64,000 nucleotides of DNA from Ferruginibacter sp. (GTDB lineage: Bacteria > Bacteroidota > Bacteroidia > Chitinophagales > Chitinophagaceae): positions 434,001 through 498,000 of the forward strand of contig JAHBTO010000003.1 of NCBI GenBank assembly GCA_019638525.1, read 5' to 3'. This document shows, in pieces, positions 1-8,733 of the stretch. Position numbers and translations under genes: made by a program. Each line of letters begins with the position of its first letter. Position 1 is the stretch's first letter. The notes below the pieces were generated by a model, which saw nothing but the letters and a program-made list of their open reading frames with translations, was not told where the DNA came from and did not search any database.

Positions 1-3000
1 TTGTATTGCTGATGCTTACACTAATATTGCCCATCTGCGGATTTACTTTATCGGCATTGATAGTTTTTTTAAAATAACCGGTTCCGGCTTCGGTGGCATC
101 ATCATTACTTTTAATGATGGTATTGCCCAATTGTATGGTTACTTCTTTTTCTTCGGCAAGCCAATTACTGCCACCCAGTAAAAGCGCATAACAGGCTTCG
201 GCAGTGGCCTTGGTTGTTTTCCAGTTTTGAGTTTGCTTTTGCTTAAGCAACCATGTTTTTAAATCGTCAACAGTCTTAATGTCTTTGTCAATATCTGTAA
301 AAGCTTCTATCATCATGGCTTGCGATTCGATGGGCGCCTGGTACCAGTAATAACCGCCGGTGGTCCATTCTTTCCAGTACATACCCATTTCTTCTTTATT
401 GATTGCGTTTTCTTTTAAAGATTTGATGATGGCTTTAGGTGTAACCGCATCATTGCTGCGATGCAGCGCCAAAGCAATCATTGCCTGCATGTATTTGCTG
501 TTGCTTAACCAATATTTTTTTGCCTGGCCAGTATAATAATCGTAAGCCGTTTTTGATGCGGCTGCAATTTTATACTCGCTAAAGAAACTCCGCATGTACA
601 AATATTGAATTTGAAAACTGCTCAGGTTATTTTGGTTCAGCTTTACTTTATACCTGATGAGGTTATCGTAATCTTCTTTTATTTTTTTATCAAGATAGGG
701 GATGGCTTTATCGATGATGGTTTTAATATTTTGATAATGATCGCCGGTAAGTGCATTTAATTTTCGCAAGTGGCCAATGCCAGTAGCAATGTATTGTGTC
801 ATATACCTGTCGTCGGCGCCGCCTTTAAACCAAACAAAACCGCCATTGCTGCTTTGCATTTCTTTCAGTTTGTTGAAAGCGTTTTGTTGCTCCTTACTCA
901 TACGCAGCATATCAAACAGCAGGGCTATATTTTTCTTTTGCTGGTTTTCGTTTTGTGCATCCAACACCCAGGGTGTTTCCTGCAGTAGTACCGATTTCAG
1001 TTCTTCATTTTTTTGCAGGTTAGAAAGCAGCGCAGCGGTATCAACATTTTTCCATTTTTCAAACACCGCTTTAATTTTTGGAGACGCCTTTGTGATATAT
1101 GATGCAAGTGTATTTGCATAATACCGGTTAAAAGTTTGCTCGGCACATTCGTAAGGATATTCCATCAGGTAGGGTAGGGCTTGCACTGCATACCAGGCAG
1201 GGTTGCTTGTATATTCAACCGTTACCGCATGGTTGCTGATGGTTGTGCTGCTGCCGCTGTTTAGCAACTTATCGAACCTGAAAGTTTTTGCAGTTTGATT
1301 ACGTAGGTTGATGGGCATACTTTCGGTTACCAGCATACGATTGGTTAAAATGGGTATGGCCATTTCTTCGCCATCGCTGTGGGCGCCGGCATTTGCCACA
1401 ATGCGGTAACTCATGGCCGAGTTGAAATTAAAAGGTATTTCCATGGGGAATTTCACCGCCTGGCTTTGCCCGGCAGCCACCGTAAAATACTGGTTGGGGA
1501 AAACATTTTTAAACCAACCATCAACCGGTTTGTTAGTGGCAGCATCTAATAATTCCAATGTGGCTACACCGGTAAGTTCCTTATCGCTAAGGTTTACAAT
1601 CTTTGCGCTAAACTCCATGTTATCGCCTTCCCTCATAAAACGTGGAGCATTGGGCTGCACCATCAACGGCTTTTGTGTTACCACAGTTTTTTCGGTATAG
1701 CCGCTTGCCACATCTTTGGTATGTGCAAGCGTCATCAGTTTCCATTTGGTTAATGCTTCGGGCATGCTGAACTCAAACTCAACATTGCCATCGGCATCGG
1801 TTTTTAAATCGGGGAAGAAGAAGGCGGTTTCGTTGAAGTTTTTACGAATCTGAACATCTGCGTTTCCATTATTTTTTTCTGCTGCAGCATTTTTTGTTTT
1901 CATATTGAAACCAATGGAATCATACATTACTTCTTCATCTTTTTTAACTTTTACGCCTGCAACTTTGCCAGATAATGCCCTGCTAACTTTCATTTCTTCT
2001 GCAACTCCTTCGCTTGCCTTTGGCGATGGCGGCGCAGCCATTGATACAGTCATGCGGTCTCTTGAAGAATAATCGTTATCAAATCCCAACAACCGGTCGT
2101 ATGATTTATTTATCTGCGGCAGGTAATCGTAATCTGTTTTATTATATTCTTCTGAACTGATATCGCTGAAGCCATTGGCGCTCCAGCTAACAGAGCCATA
2201 TAGTCCAGGCCATATATAAGGCCGTTGCCAGCTATGTGGTTTAAACTGATCGAGGCTTGCATCGTACATGGATACAAGCATCTCGGCGGCTACCTTTTCG
2301 CCTTTGTTACCCGTTATCTTTACCTTCCATTTTTCATTGGCACCGGGCAATAACTTATCCCTGAAAGTTTGGTAACTGATAGTAAGTTCTTTGTTGCTCC
2401 AGGGTACTGAAAAACTTTCATTGCCGTTATATACACGGTTATGTTGTACAAATGCATAACTCATGGCCATACCGCCACGGTCCTGCTCATTTATAGGGTA
2501 TACAAAAGATGCTGCTTGTGTATTGCTGATGCTTGCATAACTGAATTCAATAGGCTTATCCATTTTACTAAGCGCATGTATCAGCCATATTTTTTCGAAA
2601 CCGGTTTTAATTCTATAGCTTATTTGTTCGCCGGGTTGGGCATTGCCTTTAATTACATCTACATCTGCTGCAACATAATTTTTTTCATTGGCTTTATTAT
2701 CGGTTAAGTGAATGAATTGTTCGGCCTTTACCAACTCACCATATTTATCTTTTGTAGTAGCTACTATCTTGTACCAGCCGGTTGTAAAATTTGTAAGTTT
2801 AAAATTGAATATTGAATTTTCGGAAGTGGTATCTGTAATATCGAGTACTTTATCTGCAAGCGGCCAGTTCACTTTAAGGTCTTCATCTTTATAAACATCA
2901 TAAGGAAACAGGGTTTCATATTCCTGCTTGCTCATGGTAAACTGATCGGGCATATCCCAATACCTGCTGCGGAAAATTTTTGTGGGCGCAATAAGTTTGG

Positions 3001-5590
3001 TAATATTAACATGCACATTACACTTATCAAAAATACCATTCAGGTTGGTGCTGCTGATGTGTAAAGTCTTCAAACTATCAGCAGGCATGGTTTCGGGCAT
3101 GTTGATTTCTAATTGCAGTGCATGATAGGCTACCGCCACCGATGTACTGCCGCTACGGGTTTCGCCATTTATATCGGTTATATCGGCGTTTACTTCGTAA
3201 TAAAATGTAGGCTGCCCTTTTTTATCTGCTGTTTCATCGGGTATAGCTTTAAACTTTATTTTAAATTCACCGTTAGCATCAGTTTGGGTGCTGCCGTTTG
3301 TAATTTCCATCTCATCACTGTTGCCCGATGGCCAATACCTGTAATAGCCCCATCCCCACCAAATAGGATATTGCACTTTGCGTACCACACGGTAACTTAC
3401 TTTGGCGCCATCAATATTATTGCCGGCATAAGCTTTGGCTGTACCGGTTATTTCAATGCTGTCGTTAACCCGGTAAGTGCCTTTGGGTTTTTGTATCTCT
3501 GTATAAAACTTCGGCCGTTTATATTCTTCCACGCTAAAACTAATGTAAGCATTGGTAATTGAATCGTACAGGCTAAACTCGCCGTTCATAACGCCTTCGG
3601 GCAGACGAAAAGAACCATTGTAGCTGCCATACTCATTTGTGGTAACATTTAGTTCAGCAGTTTTTTGTCCATTGGCATCTGTTAAAATAAGCTTAGTTTT
3701 AAAATTGGGTAGCACGGCGCTTTTAATCGCATCTTTGTTTGTAGATATTACAATGCCTTTAAAGTACATTGTTTGTCCCGGCCTGTAAATTGACCGGTCG
3801 GTAAATAAAAAGGTACGGGGTTTAAAAACGGGCTCATAACTGTTGTAGTTATACGAATAGATATTATCATCAAGAAACAATTCATCATTGCCATGCGTTA
3901 CCTGCAATAAATAATTCCTGCTCTCATTCGGTTTTTTAATTTTAATATATCCATTCTTATCGGCGGTATATTTTTCCATTTTCTTTTCTATGTACCTGTT
4001 GCTGTTGTAATCATACACCGATTGCCAAAGCTGCACCTGTGCATTTGCAAGCGGTTGGCCGTTGTTCCTGTCCAACACATAATAATCATCGTTGTTGGTA
4101 TGTATGTAACTGATGTTGCTGATATAGGTTACCTGCTTTGCAATGATGTTTTTGCTGAGCGAAAAATTGGGATCAATACTTGCAAGTATCATGTACATAC
4201 CTTTTTCAAGGCCGTCAATTTTTATTTCGGCGGCATGCTGTTGGTAATCCTGCAGGTTGGGCAGGTTAATGCTCCAGCTTTTTACGGGTTTTAAACCGGT
4301 ATATACTTTCCAGTTTTGCTCATAATCTTTGCGGTCAAACTTTTTTAATTCTTCCCTGTTTGTTTTTATCACCCGCAGGTACAGCGTTTGTACATTTTTA
4401 TATTTCACCAGTGTACGAAAAGGCAGGTTGGGTAGGTTTACTTTTTCTGTCTGCAAGTTTAATGATGGTAAGGCAATTTGCATCAACTCGTTTTTTGCAT
4501 TGATGCCGCCTTCAGATTTTGGGAACCTTGCATACACTTGTTCAAACAATTCTTTGGCTCTTTTTATTTCGTACTGATTGGCAGTTTTGGTAAATGGTTC
4601 ATACTCGCTGCCACGGTTTAAATAAATGTTGCCCCGCAGGTACATGGCCTGTGCAATAGAGGGGTTACCGGGGTATTGTTTTTCAATATCCAGCAAAGCG
4701 GCTTCGTATAGTTTTTCTTTTTGGGCCGATACGGAAACATTGTTTACAAAATTCAGCCTTGCCAGGTCGGCATCTATCAGTGCATCGGGGTTGGCATCTT
4801 TGATATGAAATTTTAGTATATCCCGGAAAAGCAGCAGGGCTTTGTATTGCAACGATGCAGTGTCTTTAGTGGTAAATGATGTATTAATAAATTCACCGTC
4901 ATTTGCAAATGCTTTTTCATCATCAACTTTAAATTGATAAGCCGGTTTTGTTAAGTCGCTTTCATCGGTCTTAAAAAAATCAAGGGCCCTAAAAGCCAGG
5001 AAATCGTACAGGGTAGGGCGCAGTTGCCGGGTGTTTTCGCCTTTAATGATGATGGCATCTAACCCATCCAGTTTTGTATTTTTTAAAACAGCATCATTGT
5101 GCAGAGAGGCCATGTACAGCATCGAAATGGTTTGGTACAATTTTTCAATGCTCCAGGTAGTGATATCGTTGCTTTTTTCTTCGGCAAGTTTTGTGCGGTC
5201 GTAAAATTTCCATCGGTTATTTTGAAGGTATAGCCAAAACATTTGCGCCTGCATACTCTGTAAAATATTTTTTGCCGGCGATTTTGATTTTTCAATTAAT
5301 GTATCTATGTAAAAGATATTGTTTTCACGGCTGTCTTCTTCCACCATGTTGCGGTATTTAATTTGATACATGCAGGCTTTAATCTGTTGTGCATCGTTGC
5401 CTGCTTTGCTGGCCAGGTTATAAATAACCATCACTTCCTGCAGGGCAGATTTTGTGAGGCCTTTTTTCTCAAGCGCCTCTACTTTTTTCCAGTTAGCAAT
5501 GTAATTGTTGTTTGTTTGCGCCATACTTATGAATGATAAGCATGTGATAATAATCAATAACAGGGATATTTTTTTTAAAAACATAATCAT
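1..5590 (-). CDS. Alpha-2-macroglobulin family protein (C-terminus beyond the window)
   Basis: A large secreted protein of which about 1863 codons are visible; the stop lies left of base 1. It starts with a hydrophobic signal segment ending in SMAQ, followed by a helical TPR-like region, then beta-rich macroglobulin domains and the A2M core. The bait/thioester region keeps the CxEQ motif (YECAEQ, Cys near residue 1482, about base 1147). Bacterial A2M proteins act in the periplasm or at the surface and are thought to trap foreign proteases. An oddity near residue 1205 is RALSGKVAGVKV, which resembles the plug motif of SusC-type TonB receptors. Start is ATG at 5590 or ATG at 5584; both precede the signal peptide. 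A second, lipoprotein A2M gene lies at 16553-22150. The family call is firm; the exact substrate is unknown. Confidence 0.88.
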   Translation of the reverse strand, partial: MIMFLKKISLLLIIITCLSFISMAQTNNNYIANWKKVEALEKKGLTKSALQEVMVIYNLASKAGNDAQQIKACMYQIKYRNMVEEDSRENNIFYIDTLIEKSKSPAKNILQSMQAQMFWLYLQNNRWKFYDRTKLAEEKSNDITTWSIEKLYQTISMLYMASLHNDAVLKNTKLDGLDAIIIKGENTRQLRPTLYDFLAFRALDFFKTDESDLTKPAYQFKVDDEKAFANDGEFINTSFTTKDTASLQYKALLLFRDILKFHIKDANPDALIDADLARLNFVNNVSVSAQKEKLYEAALLDIEKQYPGNPSIAQAMYLRGNIYLNRGSEYEPFTKTANQYEIKRAKELFEQVYARFPKSEGGINAKNELMQIALPSLNLQTEKVNLPNLPFRTLVKYKNVQTLYLRVIKTNREELKKFDRKDYEQNWKVYTGLKPVKSWSINLPNLQDYQQHAAEIKIDGLEKGMYMILASIDPNFSLSKNIIAKQVTYISNISYIHTNNDDYYVLDRNNGQPLANAQVQLWQSVYDYNSNRYIEKKMEKYTADKNGYIKIKKPNESRNYLLQVTHGNDELFLDDNIYSYNYNSYEPVFKPRTFLFTDRSIYRPGQTMYFKGIVISTNKDAIKSAVLPNFKTKLILTDANGQKTAELNVTTNEYGSYNGSFRLPEGVMNGEFSLYDSITNAYISFSVEEYKRPKFYTEIQKPKGTYRVNDSIEITGTAKAYAGNNIDGAKVSYRVVRKVQYPIWWGWGYYRYWPSGNSDEMEITNGSTQTDANGEFKIKFKAIPDETADKKGQPTFYYEVNADITDINGETRSGSTSVAVAYHALQLEINMPETMPADSLKTLHISSTNLNGIFDKCNVHVNITKLIAPTKIFRSRYWDMPDQFTMSKQEYETLFPYDVYKDEDLKVNWPLADKVLDITDTTSENSIFNFKLTNFTTGWYKIVATTKDKYGELVKAEQFIHLTDNKANEKNYVAADVDVIKGNAQPGEQISYRIKTGFEKIWLIHALSKMDKPIEFSYASISNTQAASFVYPINEQDRGGMAMSYAFVQHNRVYNGNESFSVPWSNKELTISYQTFRDKLLPGANEKWKVKITGNKGEKVAAEMLVSMYDASLDQFKPHSWQRPYIWPGLYGSVSWSANGFSDISSEEYNKTDYDYLPQINKSYDRLLGFDNDYSSRDRMTVSMAAPPSPKASEGVAEEMKVSRALSGKVAGVKVKKDEEVMYDSIGFNMKTKNAAAEKNNGNADVQIRKNFNETAFFFPDLKTDADGNVEFEFSMPEALTKWKLMTLAHTKDVASGYTEKTVVTQKPLMVQPNAPRFMREGDNMEFSAKIVNLSDKELTGVATLELLDAATNKPVDGWFKNVFPNQYFTVAAGQSQAVKFPMEIPFNFNSAMSYRIVANAGAHSDGEEMAIPILTNRMLVTESMPINLRNQTAKTFRFDKLLNSGSSTTISNHAVTVEYTSNPAWYAVQALPYLMEYPYECAEQTFNRYYANTLASYITKASPKIKAVFEKWKNVDTAALLSNLQKNEELKSVLLQETPWVLDAQNENQQKKNIALLFDMLRMSKEQQNAFNKLKEMQSSNGGFVWFKGGADDRYMTQYIATGIGHLRKLNALTGDHYQNIKTIIDKAIPYLDKKIKEDYDNLIRYKVKLNQNNLSSFQIQYLYMRSFFSEYKIAAASKTAYDYYTGQAKKYWLSNSKYMQAMIALALHRSNDAVTPKAIIKSLKENAINKEEMGMYWKEWTTGGYYWYQAPIESQAMMIEAFTDIDKDIKTVDDLKTWLLKQKQTQNWKTTKATAEACYALLLGGSNWLAEEKEVTIQLGNTIIKSNDDATEAGTGYFKKTINADKVNPQMGNISVSISNT

Positions 5591-5875
5591 CTGTTTATAC
5601 CGTTTATACTATTTTACTGTGTTAAAATTTAAAACCCGGTATCTATTACAAGATACAATTTGTTGACCAGCCATTAAAGTGCCAACAAAAATTAATAATC
5701 TCTTCTTAGATGGAATTGCCACTTAATTTGCATAAACCTAACTAATAAAATTCCATTAACATTTGATTAATGAGCGATTTTAAACCAATGGCATGTAAAT
5801 TGGTTTAATTGAATAAGACAGTTTGAAAACATGGCAATTGTAATTTCAAATTTGTTACATGGCTATACTTTTAAG

Positions 5876-5900
5876 CCGGAGCTTTTGCTCCGGTTTTTTT
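5876..5900 (+). terminator. Plus-strand intrinsic terminator without an obvious gene
   Basis: A 7 bp perfect GC-rich stem (CCGGAGC/GCTCCGG, loop TTTT) is followed by seven T on the plus strand. The flanking genes are both on the minus strand, so the transcript it would end is unknown. The region 5591-5987 otherwise holds only this hairpin, the sucD terminator and the presumed promoter of the A2M gene. Confidence 0.6.
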
Positions 5901-5930
5901 ATGCATAGGCTCATATTTTTATTAGGTAAA

Positions 5931-5955
5931 ATAAAAAACCGGCGTAAGCGCCGGT
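5931..5955 (-). terminator. Terminator of sucD
   Basis: On the minus strand a stem ACCGGCG/CGCCGGT with a short loop is followed by a T-rich run. It lies about 30 bp after the sucD stop codon, in the right orientation. Confidence 0.75.
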
Positions 5956-5987
5956 TACATACAATTAAAAATAATTTTTTAATGGTT

Positions 5988-6863
5988 TTATTTCTTCAGC
6001 ACATTTGCCATGGTGATGCCTATATCGGCGGGGCTTGCCACTACATGTATACCACACTCGGCCATTATCTTCATTTTAGCTGCAGCCGTATCATCGGCAC
6101 CACCAACAATAGCGCCGGCATGGCCCATGCGGCGGCCCGGAGGCGCTGTTTGCCCGGCAATAAAACCTACCACCGGTTTTTTGTTATTTATTGATTTAAT
6201 ATAGTTAGCCGCTTCTGCTTCCATACCGCCGCCAATTTCACCAATCATCACAATCGCATCTGTTTCGCTGTCGTTCATAAATAATTCAACCGCTTCTTTG
6301 GTAGTGGTGCCAATGATGGGATCGCCGCCAATACCAATAGCAGTAGAAATGCCAAGCCCGGCTTTTGCAACCTGGTCGGCAGCTTCGTAGGTTAGTGTTC
6401 CCGATTTTGAAACAATGCCAACCCTTCCTTTCTTAAAAATAAATCCGGGCATGATACCCACTTTACATTCATCGGCAGTAATTACGCCGGGGCAATTGGG
6501 GCCAACAAGCCTTGTATTTTTATTCTGTAAATATCTTTTTACTTTCACCATATCCTGCACCGGTATGCCTTCGGTAATACAAACCACTAAAGCAATACCA
6601 GCATCTGCAGCTTCCATAATGGCATCTGCAGCAAAAGCCGGTGGTACAAAAATGATACTTACATTGGCGCCGGTAGTTTTAACGGCATCAACTACAGTAT
6701 TAAAAACAGGTTTATCTAAATGTGAACTGCCTCCTTTACCGGGAGTAACGCCACCAACTACATTAGTGCCATATTCAATCATTTGTGTAGCATGAAAAGT
6801 ACCTTCGGTACCTGTAAAACCCTGTACAATAATTTTAGAATCTTTATTAACTAATACTGACAT
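5988..6863 (-). CDS. sucD: Succinyl-CoA ligase, alpha subunit
   Basis: Converts succinyl-CoA and a nucleoside diphosphate plus phosphate to succinate, CoA and NTP in the TCA cycle, with the beta subunit SucC (not in this window). The 291-residue protein shows the CoA-binding N-terminus ([10 protein letters not shown]), the GGVTPGKGG loop, GPNCPGVIT, and the GHAGAIV motif carrying the phosphorylated histidine. Length fits the family (about 290). The start is ATG at 6863; the open frame continues upstream but that extension has no family counterpart and overlaps the promoter. A -7 element lies at 6894-6901. The gene seems monocistronic, with its own terminator. Confidence 0.97.
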   Translation of the reverse strand: MSVLVNKDSKIIVQGFTGTEGTFHATQMIEYGTNVVGGVTPGKGGSSHLDKPVFNTVVDAVKTTGANVSIIFVPPAFAADAIMEAADAGIALVVCITEGIPVQDMVKVKRYLQNKNTRLVGPNCPGVITADECKVGIMPGFIFKKGRVGIVSKSGTLTYEAADQVAKAGLGISTAIGIGGDPIIGTTTKEAVELFMNDSETDAIVMIGEIGGGMEAEAANYIKSINNKKPVVGFIAGQTAPPGRRMGHAGAIVGGADDTAAAKMKIMAECGIHVVASPADIGITMANVLKK

Positions 6864-6893
6864 GATGGTAAAACTGAATTTTATAAATTGTTG

Positions 6894-6901
6894 CAAAGAT
6901 A
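6894..6901 (-). promoter_or_regulatory. -7 promoter element of sucD
   Basis: Reads TATCTTTG on the minus strand, a perfect fit to the Bacteroidota -7 consensus TAnnTTTG. It lies 31 bp before the sucD ATG, giving a leader of about 25 nt. No clear -33 TTTG is seen. Confidence 0.65.
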
Positions 6902-6939
6902 AGGGAGATGCCGTTATTGTTTGGGATAGATTTTTGTTA

Positions 6940-7003
6940 CCGGCATTGGTACCCCGATGTGGCTTCGGTGGCGACGCTCCGTTGTACATTTGTGCAATGC
7001 CGG
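6940..7003. repeat. GC-rich inverted repeat between the Mla-type ATPase gene and sucD
   Basis: Arms CCGGCATTG (6940-6948) and CAATGCCGG (6995-7003) match over 9 bp and enclose 46 bp that is clearly richer in GC than its surroundings. GTAC occurs inside both arms, which could extend the pairing. It lies after the stop of the ABC ATPase gene (minus strand, ends 7029). It could be a structured 3' end, a terminator-like element or a REP-type repeat; the sequence alone does not decide. Confidence 0.5.
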
Positions 7004-7028
7004 GGCTTTTATCAAAGCGGATGTTTTA

Positions 7029-7853
7029 TCACACTAACTTATCACCATTTAGCAATTCATCCATATCCCTGTTATCATCAATTTTGCCTTTGGCTTCAAG
7101 CATACGCATATCTTTTGCATCTTGTAAAAATTCGCTGGCAAAAATAAAACCGTTAAGCCTTTCATTTTTCGAAAAGATGATGTCTTTCTTGTTGCCCGTC
7201 CATTCTTTTTTTCCTTTGTACAGGTACAGGATGTTTTCGCCAATCTCCATCACGCTGTTCATATCGTGAGTATTGATAACGGTAGTCATGTTAAATTCAC
7301 GGGTAATGTCGAGGATGAGTTTATCAATCACCATCGAAGTTTGTGGGTCGAGGCCGGAGTTGGGTTCATCACAAAAAAGAAATTTAGGATTTAATACAAT
7401 GGCACGTGCAATGCCAACCCTTTTTTTCATACCACCACTAAGTTCGGCCGGAAATTTTTTATTGATGCCCACCAGGTTTACCCTTTCCAGTACTTCATTC
7501 ACCCTTTTCAGTTTTTCGGCAAAAGGTTTGTTGGTAAACATATCGATGGGGAACATGATGTTTTGTTCTACCGTCATACTATCAAACAATGCCGAGCCCT
7601 GGAACAGCATACCTATCTGCTGTCGTAGTTCTTTTCTCTGTTCAATACCCATATCGGTAAAGCTCACACCGTCATAGATGATTTCGCCTTCATCCGGCTC
7701 AAACAAACCCACCAGGCATTTTTGCATTACGGTTTTGCCGCTTCCGCTTTGCCCTATAATGAGGTTGCATTTGCCGGTTTCCATTATATGGCTTACATCA
7801 TCCAGTACAACTTTTTCGCCAAAACTTTTGCGTATATGGTTAAATTCTATCAT
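7029..7853 (-). CDS. ABC transporter ATP-binding protein, MlaF type
   Basis: Cytoplasmic ATPase, probably of a lipid-trafficking (Mla-like) ABC transporter at the inner membrane. The 274-residue protein has Walker A GQSGSGKT near residues 33-40, the signature LSGGMKKR typical of MlaF-type ATPases (family form LSGGMxxR), Walker B FLFCDEP, and a switch histidine (NTHD). It follows the permease gene 7880-8629 by 26 bp, so the two form an operon. No MlaD-like substrate-binding gene is next to it. The C-terminal tail of about 40 residues after the nucleotide-binding domain is charged. Family confident, transported lipid unknown. Confidence 0.9.
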   Translation of the reverse strand: MIEFNHIRKSFGEKVVLDDVSHIMETGKCNLIIGQSGSGKTVMQKCLVGLFEPDEGEIIYDGVSFTDMGIEQRKELRQQIGMLFQGSALFDSMTVEQNIMFPIDMFTNKPFAEKLKRVNEVLERVNLVGINKKFPAELSGGMKKRVGIARAIVLNPKFLFCDEPNSGLDPQTSMVIDKLILDITREFNMTTVINTHDMNSVMEIGENILYLYKGKKEWTGNKKDIIFSKNERLNGFIFASEFLQDAKDMRMLEAKGKIDDNRDMDELLNGDKLV

Positions 7854-7879
7854 TATAAAATAACACAGGGTGGTAAAAA

Positions 7880-8629
7880 TTATCCTGCTTTATCAAGTAA
7901 TAGTGCAGCCAGCACATAATCTGCAAATAATATCATGATGCAACTAATAACAACGCTTTTTGTACTGCTTCTTCCAATTTCCAAAGCGCCGCCTTTTACA
8001 TAGTAACCATAGTAAGATGGTATGGTACTGATGATAAAGGCAAATGTGTAAGCTTTTATTAGCGCAAAAAATACATTGTAAGGAACAAAATTCATCAGCA
8101 AGCCCATATCATAGGTATCGGGCGATATAATACCAGTTGCAGTGCCCGCCAGTCTTCCGCCCCATATACCCAGCACCATCGAAAGTATTACCAGCAAAGG
8201 AATTGTTATAAGGCAGGCAATAATTTTTGGCATTATCAGGTACGACTTGGTGTTGATACCCATAATTTCCAATGCATCTATTTGTTCACTCACACGCATG
8301 TTACCCAGTTCACTGGCAATTTTACTGCCAATAACACCTGCCAGTACAATACAAACTACAGTGGGTGCAAATTCCAGTATCACTGTATCCCGTACAATTT
8401 GTGCAATAGTGGTAGATGGAATTAAAGGGCTTACTAACTGGTAAGAAGTTTGTACAGCGCTTACCGCTCCCATAAATATTGAAATGATAATAACAATTCC
8501 CAGCGAGCCAATGCCTATTTCAACACACTGGTGCATGAGTTCTTTCCAGTACATACGCATATTTTCGGGCCTGGTAAACATACCTTTCAACATGATTAAA
8601 TACCGGCCAAAATGATTGAAAAAAAGCAT
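7880..8629 (-). CDS. ABC transporter permease, MlaE family
   Basis: Inner-membrane permease of the MlaE/DUF140 family, partner of the ATPase just downstream. The 249 residues hold about five membrane segments; the family pattern is visible in SELGNMRVSEQIDALEIMG, the coupling helix region, and in the GGxL segment that follows. Start is ATG at 8629; a second Met at residue 13 is possible. Such permeases move phospholipids or related lipids between the membranes. Only these two components are encoded here. Confidence 0.9.
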   Translation of the reverse strand: MLFFNHFGRYLIMLKGMFTRPENMRMYWKELMHQCVEIGIGSLGIVIIISIFMGAVSAVQTSYQLVSPLIPSTTIAQIVRDTVILEFAPTVVCIVLAGVIGSKIASELGNMRVSEQIDALEIMGINTKSYLIMPKIIACLITIPLLVILSMVLGIWGGRLAGTATGIISPDTYDMGLLMNFVPYNVFFALIKAYTFAFIISTIPSYYGYYVKGGALEIGRSSTKSVVISCIMILFADYVLAALLLDKAG

Positions 8630-8733
8630 TTATTAATTCTTCTTGTTGAGTGTTTTCGGTTGTACGAATATATGCTATTTTAGATTGATGAAGCGGTTGT
8701 ATATATAACATCAATCACCATTCAATAAATTTT

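Noticed and set aside
770..4808. Several plus-strand open frames of 60-150 codons across the first A2M gene
   Set aside because: They lie antisense to a continuous, well-supported A2M frame and have no family match or start signals.
6864..6989. Longer sucD reading frame starting at 6989
   Set aside because: The extra 42 codons match no SucD, and the promoter lies inside them.
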